A stretch of DNA of 64,000 nucleotides from NCBI RefSeq assembly GCF_008831285.2, contig NC_045140.1, forward strand, positions 19,528,370 through 19,592,369. Reading direction: 5' to 3'. The translations under genes and the position numbers were made by a program. Below are positions 25,351-38,500 of the stretch, one piece after another; the first letter of the stretch is position 1, and each line of letters opens with the position of its first letter. The DNA comes from Nymphaea colorata. Taxonomy: Eukaryota; Streptophyta; Magnoliopsida; Nymphaeales; Nymphaeaceae. The notes under the pieces were generated by a model, which worked only from the letters and a program-made list of their open reading frames with translations, was not told where the DNA came from and ran no database searches.

Positions 25351-28300
25351 TCTGTGAACAGCACAATCTTTGGTATATTTGGAACTTGAAATGCCCTAAC
25401 GACCTGCAGATATGTTTACTACTGAAAGCTATAAAGAATTGAATTCAGCATATTTAAGTCCACATAAAAATGCAGAAAATACAAAAGAAGTTCCATTTTT
25501 AGTTTATTTTATTCAAGAACCATATGAAATTACCTGGCCAGAACCAACGCGGAAGAGATAAGGTAGCCCTTTCTCCAATGAACTGTCAAAATTGGAAACA
25601 CAGTAAGGGCCATAATGTTTTCAGGAAGTAATGTAACTTCTGAACTATACTGAGATTTTACCAGTAGCATTTGCATCAAACAAGCATAAGTATTACCATC
25701 CTATGGACAAATCCAGTAATTCAAACTTCAGACTATTTTTGGGTTAATGCCTTTCTCCAATCTGTTTGACTAGTTAAGGGAAATTCATTAGTGAAGCTGC
25801 AAAGTTATTAAAGCTCCATTTAGATGAGCAACTTGAAGATCACCTTGAGTTCATCCTGATTACTGATACTCAAGGGCCTCTCGCTCAAGCTTTATTGATT
25901 GAACAAGCCAAAACTCCAGCTGTCTACATGTCGAACGATGTAATGAACAGATAACAACATCTGACAGACATATATATCTGTATGTATAGTCTGAACCATT
26001 ATAGAACTTATGTATTTAGAGAAAGGTCTGCCCCTGTACAACTCGCGTTAATTGTAATGGGCTTCACACCCAAAAAAAAATTCCCTGAACCAAGTTCAAA
26101 TCTAGAAACCCAAAGTGAAAGCAAGAAATGGTGCAGGTAACAAGCACCAAAAATTTTGGGAAGTAGAAGAGAGGAACAAACTAGAAGCAAATTCAGAGTC
26201 AAATCTGAAGAAAACCAGAAACAAGAAGGGAAGCTAATTAGAAGCAAGGAAAACACATTTTGAAATGAAGAAGCAACTGGGAAGTTTTCTAAAGGGGAAG
26301 AACTGTATTCCTAGTGCAGGTAATAGTTATACTAAAGGTACAAAGTGCTTCATATAAAAGACATGAACTGAAGTCTACTTGAATTGAGATTCTCACAATT
26401 GGAAATCTCGACTCTCTCTTTGGTAAGCATGTTCCCAACAAAAAGGAAGGGAGCTTCTCATTTGAGCTTTGCTTCCTCCATATGAGAAAAACACTTTGAT
26501 TTCACAGGAAGCAAGCTCCCCTATTCCAATTTGATGCCTTGATAGGCACTGAATATGGCCTTTCGCTGCTAGCCTATCAGCTAGATCCAAACTTCAACAT
26601 GTGTGTGCACTGCTTATGGTTTTCTAGTAAAACTCCCTTGTGCTATCTTCTCATTTTGATGACAGATAAACCACTCTAGAGGTTAAGACCTGGCCTTGCT
26701 GACTTGTTGGTTACCTCTCTGGCAGTGTAAAACTCCAAGTTGCCCATCCTCTCTATTGCTTTTAAAGGTATTGCTGATATTTTTTTGTGTGCACATGCGT
26801 GTGTAAAGTGTTCATGTGTGTAAGGTATTCATTCTATGCGTCTTCTTTTTCCTGTCACTCTCCAGAAATACTCTACCATAACGAGGATCCTGTATTACTT
26901 GAGTACATAGGTAACGATTCCATAAGAATTAAAATAGTGTGCAGCAGAGCATATTGATACCTATCAAATATCTGGCCTGATGGTACCATGGCCACATAAT
27001 TTGCTGCAACCTGGAATAGCAACAATCTGTTAGATACCTAAAACTCACTTAAAGTTGGCTTTGCAACATACTAAGTGGAAGGCGTGATAAGCAGCATAGC
27101 ATGCAGAAACGAGGCAATATCTAGTAATTATTGGCCTGCATCATAGAAATGGGGTGTCAATGGATGTAGACGTTTCAGAATTCTGGTGTGCTTCATGTGA
27201 AACTTACAGAATACCTGTTAAAGTTTCAGACACATGTTTTTATTGTTATATATTGTGGACAGCTTTGGTACCTTTTTTGTATTTCTTCTGTATATTTTCC
27301 TTTGTTTTTTCTCTGTTTTCAGCATACACGTTCAACTAGCTGTTGGAGGTCCCAGTGGCTAGTTCAGCAGTCAGCAAATGATCCATTGGGAGCGATTACA
27401 CTCAGCTTGTTATTGTCTTTCACCTCTTCTCTCCCTTCTTAATCTTGTATTGATATCACCCATGACGCATAATACTTTTTGAGCATGTTCTCATGCCTTT
27501 TCAGTTACAATACTATTTGTCATTTCATTTTGACCATCTCAAGTGAGTAAGTCAGTAAATTGTCCTTTACAACAATATTGTTCCTTCTCTTCTATTCCTT
27601 TATGACTATGTATTGAATGTGAACTTAGTGCCTTGAAGACTTTGCTTGAGGAGCATTTCATTACCTAATATGAGTACAAATTTCAAATGAGCTTTACTCT
27701 CCTTTTCTTAGCAAATGTTGAATACCTTGGCTACAAATAGCAGTAAATGTGATGTTGCTGGGTGTCACTGAACTAGACAACATTAAACCCCATAATGGTA
27801 TAAAAATTTAAATCCCAAGCCAAGCTCTTTTTGACAATTTAACCAAGCACGAATTAAAAGGATCTTCCATTATCTAGATACTTGTTTGTCCTCTTCTGCA
27901 AAAGGTTTGCCTTGTGGTTCCTAGTATTTGCTTAGAACCAACAACCAATACCTGAGACTGCATAGGCCATTGTTAATGTTCTTTTGCTCTAGGACTAGTA
28001 CCAACCTGAACCAAAATTCAATTAGAAACAATACGACAGCAATTCATAAGAAGGGAAAATGCATTCAGATAGTAACTGTCCTTGATTTTGATACTTTCCT
28101 TAAAGGCTAAAGAGTAAAGATAATAGAGGAAGATATTATTTCACGTTAAGAACTTGCAGAGTTGCCAGTTTATTCCTATTTAGTCAGAAGGGCTAGTTGA
28201 TGACTATCAATAGAATCCCCCAGAAAACCCAGATGAGCCTAGCTACTCCCAATCAGTTTGCTGCAAGCAAACTAGTAAAAGAAGGGAGAAACAAATTGAC

Positions 28301-31300
28301 AAGTTGCAAAATCAATAAGAATAAAATAGGTATCACAATGTATCAAACAAAACACATTGTAACTTGTAATACATTAAGCTCACCTCCAGTGAATGCAACT
28401 AAACAAAAAAAAATTGATAAAATTTCAATTAGATATTGATGCAGAAAACACACATACAAATACACATACATATATAGACATGCATACTGATAAACATGTA
28501 TATCTGTGTTTATGCATGCACACATACACATAATAAAAGAACCATAAAAACACATAAGAAAATCATGCATGAATGAAATAATCAGTCAATACACACATTA
28601 AGTGCACACACACACATAAAGTTCAATAAAAAATCAATGAAATAATTAATCATATAATCAACTCCTGCACATACCTATACATAAAAGTTAAGTACATAAT
28701 TCCACACACAAAGCTGAAAAGGACACCAAATTCCTTCTGAAACTAGTTTTAGCTAACTAGTCAATCAGATAACTATTTGCCAACTAGGCAGGCTAGTCAG
28801 CAGCTAGTTAGACTTTTAAGGCTACCTCAGCTAGCTGACTTGAACTGGTCGGCTGTCCAGCAAGCTGGCGACTAGTCAACTAGTTAACCAACTAGGCCCA
28901 TTTGTATGAAAGATACATTCTGTTACTTGGACAAAAATAGGATAAGTGGTGCTGGGAAGCTAGGAACAACATTTGGCTTACCAATTGTAGAAATAAAAGG
29001 AGTTGAAGGAATTCAAGTAGATATAATGTCACGTTTCATTTTCACACTTGGAAGATCTCAGCTACACTTGTGGTCAAGCTTTTTGAATTGCCTCAAAAAG
29101 ATCCTTATCCAAAATAACATATTAGGATCATAACATAAAGCCAGGGCTATCACAATACCACACATACACATAGATCTGCTTAATTAATTATAAATAATCA
29201 TTAAAAAAATGTGCTAAGCATCTAGTATAAATTTGTGTATGCACATAAACCAAAAGATAATCACCAAGGCCTAACAATATGCACCTGAAAGCCAACAGGT
29301 GGACTGGGGCCAGAGCCTATCTTAATGTCCTTATATTGTAGACCAGACTCAGTAGTTACCATAGGTACCTGCATGAAAAAGGATAAAGTAACTGGTTCAT
29401 GAGCGGGAAAACAAGATGAGTTATATGTCAGATATATACATAGACAAACTGAAGCTAGAATTAAACAGTTATTCATCCAAACCAATCTTCAAAGCATATG
29501 ACATTTATCCTAGTCTCTGAGAGGACTGAACTAACATAGACAAGTATACAAATAAAAACATGGAACAACCATGTATTATGGACATAATGGGGACTCCACA
29601 ACTTCAGATCCAAATTTAAACTAAAGAGATGGAATACCATTAATCATGTGACTGCTTTTATAGAAACTTTTAACTAGTCATTATATTAGAAAAAAAAAAA
29701 AAATGAACAAGGAGGGTAAAAAATGCATCCTTTTTGCACATTCATATTCTAGCATCATCAGATGCTGGTAAATGAAATGCATGAACAAAGCAGGCTTACC
29801 CATGCTCATTCAAAGGTAAAGCCCTGTTACACTCATCATCAATTACCAAAGCCTCAGCTCTTTATAACCAAAGTTTTAAATGCTGAAGAAGATCTGTCTT
29901 ATTTCCTAAAAGGGCTCAGCTTTTAGAAATTCCCATATTTATTTGAGGATAGGAGGTCAATGACAAGAATACATGCTCCTTAATTCATGTGTTACAAGAT
30001 ATAAATGTGGAAAAAAAGTTATGCAAACACGTGTATTGTGTCACATACATATACTAATTTTGGCATATATTAATCAGGCAATGCAAAGTTGCAAACAACT
30101 TCCTTCATGCTCTGCTCAGCCAGACATGAGAAATGGAGAACAACAGTTAAATGAGTGCTTTTAAGTTGTTATCAAGCTTTCTATGAATCAAAGCATGCGA
30201 AGTTGCTCAGTTCATTTGGCTCCTTTAAGGAAGGCCAAAGAGGTTATTGTTGCATGACAGCATGAAGAAACTTTCCAGGTTCGAGTAGTTAGCCTATGCC
30301 ATGTCATGGTGTCAAATTAAAGAAAGAGGAGATATGTGCTGAAATAAATCAGGTAAAAGCTTCACAAATTAAGTGCTATTTCCAATTTTGCATGGATACT
30401 CCATTCTGGAATACTGTTCCTTGAGTCATAAGAAAATGGTAGTATCCCCACATTCTAAACGGCATTCAAGTGACATGGTATTGAACATGAAGCATAAATG
30501 CTTCAAAAAACATTCTAGTCATACAATAAGTACAAAAAAGAAGTTATCAATGTTGTCTTCCTCATTCAAGTCCAAGTTATTGGTGGATACATGGTTAAAA
30601 ATCACTGTCTTAGTATTGCAGCACAATTGCATTCATTGAGTAAGAAATTATACATTGGGTTATGAAATCTCACCATACATTTTCAAGCTCTTTTTCACAT
30701 GCATCATCACATAGTTTTGGCTTCTCTTCTGGAGGCAATCCAGCACCAACAGCATCCAGAGTTTGGTTACCCAGACCAGCTAATAAGAGAAAAAAACCAA
30801 ATGCATCCCTCCGAGAGACAAGAGCAGACTGTTTTCCGCACTTTACTCGACCCACAGTTCCATTGTCCCTGGTTTTACACTGCACTTTCAGAGGATAACT
30901 TGTATGCCTATCCAATATACAATGGTGGGGAGTAACCTTCTTAGCAAATTTGCATCCTATAAATAATATCGAGCTACGTCATATTCAGTACATTTAGAGA
31001 AACTCAAGGAGAATTAGTATGTTTCTGAGAAGGCAAATACATCCAAATTCTTTTAGTGAGTTGGTAAGCTTCTCAAGCGATAATAATTATTTCACATGGA
31101 ATGTAAGCAATACTAAACTTTCAAAAAGAGTCGTAGCAATTGTAAGCAGTTTTAGAGTGCCGTATGTACCAAGATGCTTTCTATGCATATAGTTCTATTA
31201 TAACATCAAGCGGCGTTGCATGAGCATAAGCTCACGTCTTTTCTAATCAGCTACATGAATAAGTTACACTGGTACCCACATGAAAAGGTGTCTGCATTTG

Positions 31301-31966
31301 ATTGTACGTTCACCTGAAACGAATCTACTCCAAAAGAAGGGGAAGAAAATGGACCAGATAAAAATAAGACGCATAAATTTGAAAGCAAGAAGTACCTCCC
31401 TTTTCTGCAAGGTTTCAATCTACGTTCCCTTACTGCTAAACAATGGGAATACCATGAAATGGAAATCAAATGGGGCAATGATCACAAGAAATCAATTCGA
31501 CATAATAATTCCAACACTTCCTCTTTGCCTAATATCTTACTGCCTCCAACAACGGAGCCAGAATGACGTAGAAACTCTAGAACAAGTACAACTCGACGGC
31601 ACCTTCCTACCATTTCCTGTGCCAACTTATAACGAGACCTAGTGACAGACGGTAAAAGGCAGGAAATCAAACACAGACAATAAAACGTCAAACAAATTAA
31701 TCTGATGAGAAACTTAAGATGACGAGCTAACAAGAATGGTTTCCACTAAAGATTAGTACTGGTAGCCTGTAAATAAACAAAACAGAAGGCAAATATTTGC
31801 CTGCATTTCCAAGTACGACCACTGCAAATGAAAGCATGAGAAAGACTCGACGATAAAGAACGAAAGCAAGAGATTAGGATATCTACCCAAAACTCTATCC
31901 GATCATAAAGAATGAAAGCAAGAGATTAGGATCTCTACCCGAAGAAAGGAGAAGGGAGGTCGACAT
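22506..31966 (-). CDS. FKBP16-3: Thylakoid-lumen FKBP-type peptidyl-prolyl isomerase, FKBP16-3
   Basis: Immunophilin of the chloroplast thylakoid lumen; the family catalyses or mimics prolyl cis-trans isomerisation and helps fold or assemble photosynthetic proteins. Coding exons: 31939-31966, 30679-30884, 29285-29368, 26961-27010, 25534-25582, 23581-23655, 22506-22625. They total 612 nt, in frame, 203 aa; the Arabidopsis protein is slightly longer at the N-terminus. The leader has a twin arginine and hydrophobic core (SRRDAFGFFLLLAGL), typical of Tat import, before mature GLPPEEKPKLCDDACEKELEN. The FKBP domain spans about 80-198: TTESGLQYKDIKIGSGPSPP, GFQVAANYVAMVPSGQIFD, SSLEKGLPYLFRVGSGQVIK, GLDEGILTMKIGGKRRLYIP, SPVIFDVSLEYVPGL. 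The family identity is firm. The weakest junction is the exon 2 acceptor (ctgaaag|TG), chosen because it alone keeps phase with exon 1. Introns reach about 3.7 kb. Confidence 0.93.
25321..25351. repeat. (CT)n-(GT)n microsatellite
   Basis: CT run followed by about 10 GT units in an FKBP16-3 intron. Confidence 0.85.
26100..26590. repeat. Dispersed repeat copy shared with the window's first kilobase
   Basis: Purine-rich sequence with words such as GAGGAACAAACTAGAA and GAAGCAAATT matches the style and partly the order of 300-480, and the downstream GAAGC/GCTTCC-rich part recalls 880-1030. Both lie in introns. Copy boundaries were not resolved. Confidence 0.35.
28740..28895. repeat. CTAGT-rich low-complexity segment in FKBP16-3 intron
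   Basis: Many overlapping CTAGTCAACTAG and AACTAGTTA words in both orientations within about 150 bases, giving strong local self-complementarity. Similar CTAG-rich words occur at 14265-14300 and 11520-11575. Possibly a decayed transposon end. Confidence 0.45.
31851..31940. repeat. Tandem duplication covering the FKBP16-3 exon 1 donor
   Basis: A unit of about 40 bases ending in AGATTAGGAT(A/C)TCTACCC occurs twice, ending at 31888 and 31940. On the minus strand this places a second GG|GTAGAT donor-like site about 52 bases after the proposed GG|GTAGAG donor. Use of the second site would read through an in-frame TAG. Confidence 0.7.
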
Positions 31967-34140
31967 GGTGCCTCTGTAAACAGCTAATCTGGAGAGCGGC
32001 AAGCACGGCAGCGAAACGGATGCCTTCGGATAACGTTTCCCATGAATGTTCTGTATTGAAATGGTTTTAGCCTGTCTGATCGAAGATCTGGATATGCTCG
32101 CGTGGCTTTGGGTTTGGCCCTTCTGATGGAAGATATGGATATGCACTCGTGGCTTTTCATATTAATTATGTGAAGAATTTCATGCTAGTCGGCGTGTTTC
32201 ACTGGCTCTGTGCCAAAACGGCGGATAATTCTCCAAACTACACTAACCTCAAAGCCCTTTCGTATAAACATGTAGAACACGTTCAGTCTACTGATTGGGT
32301 AAAACATAAAACTGTAATTTAACTGTTAAAAGTTAATAATTAGGCACTCAACTTGAAAAAAGAAAAAACTACTGATTAAAAAAAAACTGTTGATTATTAG
32401 TGTAAGATGATAAAAGCAACTTTCATAAAGCTTGAAAGATGAAAGATGCTTTTATGTTTCAAAACAACATTATGTTATTTTATAATAAAATTTATTTTTA
32501 TCAGTAACCGCTCGTTAATATTTTCTTTTCCAAAGATAAATGTCTATTTTCCAACTTCCAAATATCCGAGATATAATTTATTATTTGTCCAAGCGTCAGA
32601 CTCCTTTTTATAATTTCTTATGTTGTATATTATCTTCTCTACGAAGCCTTTACACGTGAAAATCTCTTTAAAAGTTAATCTTCCATTGCTTGTTGATGGG
32701 CTCGAAAGGGTTTTTTTTCAAAAGAAGGCATTTTTTAGAGTTTTAATTTTGCTCCATCAAGGTCTTAGCATACAGTCTTTTGTTAGCGACCTAACGTATA
32801 AATTGCGCTAAGAGGTTTTTTTTTTTTAACTTAACTTTGGACTAAATTTTAGTAAAATGTACCTTTTGGGATTCTTCTAGAAATGCCCTACTTTTCATGA
32901 AAAAAGTGAAACAAAAATGTAGAGTGAATTTTGGTCACATAGCAGCCACATCCAAGTTGGGGTGTCTGTTAATAATTGATGGTTATTAGACTCTATGATC
33001 TAATTTATTTCTCAGCTTATTATACATGTATTCATGTACTTGCATCTCTCTTTTTTTCTTGAGAGATCAACTGCACCTGCACTCATGTTGATATAGCTCA
33101 TGACGATGATTGGCATATATTTATGATTAGGGATGTAGAAGATTCAGATTCAGTTCAATATACTCTGTTTGGAACAGAAGCGGAGCCAAAAAATTCTGGC
33201 TAAGGGACACCAAATATAAAATTTTAAATTTTAGGGAGCACGAACAAGTAAGTAAAAAAAAAAAAAAAGAAACTCAAAAATATCAAAACAAAAAGTAAGA
33301 AAATTTTTGGGTTCTGTTGCCCACATGTAGCCCACAACTCCCTTCAACCCTGCTCTAGAATTTGGGCCGATCGGATTTGAGATTTTGACTTGGACTCAGA
33401 TTCTACATTTTAAAAAATTCAAGTTTGGATCTGACTACAATATATAAGATCGAACCTTTATAAATGATCTACTCAGATCTCTCTCAGTCATTGAGGAATC
33501 ATTGGGCTTTCATTCATATCTCCGAATCAGATCAGTAATCAAATTCAATTTCTTTTACTCAATCCCACTAAACGGATTCAGATTTCTTTGATCCATTTCC
33601 CGACGCTCGGTGCAATGATAGCCAAAACAAACTGCGTTTGGTATAAAAGTGATTTGGGTATAGCAAGGATATATAGTCACAAGGGTATGAATTTTAACGA
33701 GACTAATTATAATTTTCATATTTTAATTTTTTAGTCGAAAAACCAATTAAAATACTCAGATTTTAAATTTTTAGCTGAAAAAGTGGTATGACATGCACAC
33801 ATATTCCCTTTTCTCCCTACCGCTCAAGAAATTAATGATTTCGATATGTATTTCATAATTAAGAACTCTCGAACATCAGCGCTTGATCCTTTGCTTGATC
33901 TTTTTCTTTCTTTGTTGCAAAAGAAAGGACGCCATTGAGACTGGAAGCACAATAGACCCTTTAGCTGTTGCCGATTTGCTTGTTTTTGGCAAGACCAAGT
34001 TTAATGAGTATAACATTTGGGATGGAGATGTTTGAAATATTCATGATTGAGGCAGGTCAACGGATCAGATTCAAATCAAATATACTTTTATTGGTTCTGT
34101 TTTTTTAAAACATTCATCATATTTTGATTTAAATTGCAAA
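31967..34140. other. Intergenic AT-rich region with repeat fragments
   Basis: Upstream region of FKBP16-3 (about 31967-32250), then AT-rich DNA without a supported gene. Another copy of the GCGGAGCCA-type repeat starts near 33177 (AGCGGAGCCAAAAAATTCTG with a following AGGGACACC box). From about 33360, short AATCCAAAT/GATTT words begin to dominate. Confidence 0.45.
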
Positions 34141-34149
34141 TAAAGAAAA

Positions 34150-34985
34150 GTTGTATCAAAATCCAAAATCTGATTTCACAATCCAAATCTGGTTTTTACA
34201 TTTATATATGAATCTGAACCCTAATCTTGAACTGAATCTGGCCGATTTTCAAAGTGGAAGTACAATTGATATACAATATTTATTTAAAACTATATCCAGT
34301 GCAAATCCAAATCCAATTGGATATTTATGTATCCAAATTTGAATCTGATCAGATGTCACTTCTTAAATCTGAATTCAATCCAGTTTCTTAATCAGATGTA
34401 TATATTTTTCATAACCAATATTTTTTTTAGAACAGTTCAATCAGATATCCGATCCAAATTAGATATATTGACATTCCTAGGGGCAGATCCTCCACAAAAC
34501 CTGAAATTCACAGTTATGATCCCCAAGTTTTGTTTAACCCTGGATCTCCTCCCCTCCAAGCAAACCCAACTTTAAAATTAAGATCCAAGTTTAACAGGAT
34601 CTCCTTCCCCTTGGAAGTCCAACTATAGGGTTTGTATTTAGGCCTAATTGGATTTGATGTATGTTGGGTTATCACCATGAGCCACGCCCAAGTCCTCATA
34701 GCAGATGAGAAAATCCAATATTTAATCAATTTTGCCTACTTGTGGTTCTAAATGCATATTTTCTCTCTCTATAAAGGTAAATCCAAGTGCTTTTTTTTTT
34801 CTCTCCTATAATCAAATATTTTTTTCTAGCAAAGCATGAAAAACACGAGTCTCAGGTTTTTTTACCAACAAATTTTCCTAGTTTTTTTGTTTTCTATTCT
34901 TTTTTCCTCATTCAAAGGCATGCACTTGCTTACGACCTTTTTTTAAGAAGTTATCAATCTTTTCTTTTCCTCAAAGTGGGTAAAT
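34150..34985. repeat. RLP 3'-flank repeat, copy A (with TE end)
   Basis: This segment matches 42240-43070 in direct orientation over several hundred bases, for example GAACTGAATCTGG, TCCAGTGCAAATCCAAATCC and GATGTCACTTCTTAAATC. It includes ATATATTGACATTCCTAG (34464-34480), which on the complementary strand reads CTAGGAATGTCAATATAT and resembles the end of a non-autonomous hAT-like element. Its right part (34820-34985) also matches 48070-48260 in inverted orientation. Confidence 0.7.
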
Positions 34986-34992
34986 CCACCCT

Positions 34993-34993
<1 letters not shown>

Positions 34994-35031
<38 letters not shown>
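34994..35031. repeat. (CT)n-(GT)n microsatellite
   Basis: About 12 CT units followed by about 5 GT units, 3' of the intact receptor-like gene. Confidence 0.9.
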
Positions 35032-35525
35032 TTCCACCCCTCTTTTTCACCACTTAAGTTATGTTATTGCACACAAAAAGCTGCTTAATTATAAAGAAAT
35101 TTTGCAAATTTAAGTATTTATGATGTTTTCATAAACAAAAAGGCAAGTAAATGTACTAGTTGGCAGTTAAGTTTGTTTAGCTCAAGTAATACAATAATAA
35201 TTACACATATATTATTGCACCCGCAATATGATGAAATAAAAGCAACATAGCAAATTAAGCACACATAAGCATACATTATAAAAACTTCAATCCGAAAAAG
35301 ATACAAGGAAATCAAGCACTAAGAAAAGGCAATACAAGTCCTATTGCAGATGTAAAGATGTGAATCAAACTCATCGGTTGAGAGGCCTTTGCTTATATAT
35401 TCACAAACCATATAATCTTCTAGCCTTCTGATGTCATTATGCTCAATTTGCATTCTGGTGGACAGGAGCATAGGACTGAAGGCTTGCACTTCTAACTCTT
35501 TAACACGTACAAACATGCACACCAT

Positions 35526-38500
35526 TTATGTGTTCCTACGCTTGCCAAATTTAGAAGGACCAATTTGCATCAATAAGAATTCTATCATCTTGTCAGTTTC
35601 ATCCCAAAACCAATTTGCTACACTCTCTACGAACACGAGGGGCAGAGTTATGATCATCAGTCCCACTGCAAAACCTATTCCCAATGATCCATACTTCCAG
35701 CCTTGCATCTCCTCATCTCTCTTGTTCATTGCCTCCTTATCACCATCTCCTCCTGTATAGCATGTTTTTTCAATTTGTGCCCCACAAAGCTTTGGGTTTC
35801 CTTTGAAGGAAGATTCATCGAAAGTGCTAAACTGCTTTCCTTGAGGTATCCTTCCTTGCAAATCATTATAAGATAAATTTAAGATCGAAAGAAATGTGAG
35901 ATCTGCGAGCCCCTCTGGTATGGGTCCTGACAGTTGGTTATGAGAAGTGTCTAACCATTCCAACTGCAACAGATTGTCAAAGGAATTGGGGATGAGACCC
36001 TTTAGATGGTTGTTAGAAACATTCAATCCATGTAAATACTTCAACCTCCCTATCTCTTCAGGAATTTCTCCTGTAAAGTTATTGTTGGACATGTCAACAA
36101 TATTCATGGGCCCCTTGATGCTTGTTATAGGCCGATCATTTCCTTTTATTGTTTGCTCTATTTCACCTTGCAACAAGAAATAAGTAGAAACATTGAATAG
36201 GTGAAAAACATAAACGGCTGAAAATACATCATTGTCAACGTAAATATCCTCTGAACCGTTTTGCATCATAGCCTTGAGTCCTTCGAACAATTCATGTGGG
36301 AGAGTTCCCGAAAAATGATTACTAGATATGTCAAAGATCTTCAAGGCAGGAAATGCTTGCAATGAATTGGCAATGGTAAAAATGGGTCCATAAAGACGAT
36401 TGGACCTCAAAACTAGCACTTTTAACTTGGTCAGTTGGCTCAGCCATCCAGGAAATGCATCTTCTAACTTATTGTTCCCAAGATTTAGAGATTTCAAACT
36501 TGTGATGTTGGAAGCTATAGACTTCGGAATTGTGCCAGTCAAAATGTTGCTATTCAAGTCGATGAGCTGTATATTATTGAATCCATTTGGAATTTGCCCC
36601 TGTAATTGGTTATTACTGAGGTTCAAATGACTCACTTTGCAAAGGCAATCTGGTATGGCACCTGTGAGAGCATTGTTTGACATGTCCAATTTGACAGATT
36701 CAGCAATATAGTTGCAAAGAAAAGTTGGGATCATACCATTGATTCGGTTACTTGAAACACTCAACAAAGACAATCGAGCACCAATGGCTCTAGTGGTATT
36801 TGTTGGTTCTTGAAATCCATCAAACTTGTTATGATCAAGATTTAGAAGTCTGAAGCCAGTAATGCCCCACAAACAAGCTGATATTTTCCCCTCAATATTG
36901 TTACTTGAAAGGTCAAGAAACTGGAGTTTGCCTAGTTCACAAATGAACGTGGGAAAACTTTGGATGTCACAAGACCTTAAATTTAAGTACTCCAACTGCG
37001 AGGGATTCATCATGGAAGTGTTGTTGTGCGAGGGATTCATCATGGAAGTGTTGTTGTTGGAATCAGACATTTCCACCCTTAAATTTCGGTTATTGGAAAG
37101 GTCCAAGTACTTTAGAGTTTTTTGTCTGGAAAGATAAAAAGGACAAATGATACTAGTGATATTATTGGAGGAAAGAGTAGCCACTGCTAGAGATGGTAGA
37201 CCATGCATAAAAAAGGAAATATCTCCACTCAATAAATTGTTGTCAAGCAAAAGTATTGTCAAATTTGAACTTGGATTGTAAAATTTGGGGAGCGAACCAC
37301 TGAACATGTTATAACTAAGGTCGAGAAGTATCAGGGAAGGGAGGGTGAAAAGTGATGATGGAATGCTCCCAGATAAGTGGTTGTAACTGAGATCTAGCCA
37401 CTCAAGGGAGGAAAGACAAGAAAAACACGTTGGAATTGTCCCATTCAAAGAGTTGTGAGCAAGCGTTAGATTAATGAGGTGAGAAAATGAGCATAGACCT
37501 TCAGGAATCAAACCTGGTGGATTGCCGCTTGATAAATTCCTGACAGAAATTCTAGTTGAAGTGCAAGATGACAAGGTACTTCCATTCATTGTATTTGATG
37601 TCACCTCTAATCTTGGTTGTGATGGGGGATTTGATGGCACTAAAGGGCCATCAGACAGCTCTCCGATTGAAGAAAGAAGTAGATGTCGAATATTGACACT
37701 CCTTGTTAGATTTCTTGGTGGCAACAACACTGCCAGCTCTATATTGAATGAAATATAAAGAGTTTCCAGTTTAGGCAACAGAAAAATGTTTGGAGGAAAG
37801 GTTCCTAGTAGGTTGTTGAAACTCAAATCCAAGTGAGATAGTGATTGCATATGGAGAAATGGTTCTTCCAATAATGGGCCGACAATGATGCAATTACTCA
37901 GGGAGAGTGTCTTCAATTTTTGGAGAGATGGTGATGACAATAAGGCTGTGCTCACATCTCTGCCGCTCATGGAGACTTCCACGTCACCGATTTGAAGGTG
38001 CTGCAATTGGTCTAACCGCTTGAGAAGGGTTGTCAAATTGGGACGTTGGAGTTGCAGGCCAACAGAATAATCATTCATAGAGAGGTTTAGGGAGATCAAC
38101 CATGTCATTCCCAATAACTCTTCTGGAATTTGCCCTGTGAAGCGACAGTCAGACAGGTCGAGGTGGGTGAGGTTGGTGAGTTCCAAGAGTCTTTTGGGGA
38201 TGCTACCGTTGAACCCATTCCCGCTGAGATCTAGAAGCTGGAGTTGTTTAAGCTCAAACAAGGATGGGTCGATGCTGCCGACAATATGACCATCTGTAAC
38301 ATAAGGTATCTGCAGTTTAATGACAAAGCCGGTGACGCTGTGGCAAGTGATGCCTTGCCAACGGCAGCAATCAGACCCATTCCCCTGCCATGAACTCAGT
38401 GCTCCTGGGAAGAGAAATTTACTAATGCTGTGCTTGAATCGAAGGAGTGCTGAGCTCTCGTTCAAGTGGCAGAGTACCACCGTTGAAGCTGCTGGTGGTG

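Noticed and set aside
34790-35110. 108-residue plus-strand open frame rich in Phe, Leu and Ser
   Set aside because: It is made of T-rich and CT microsatellite DNA in the receptor 3' flank; the related flank copies do not keep the frame.
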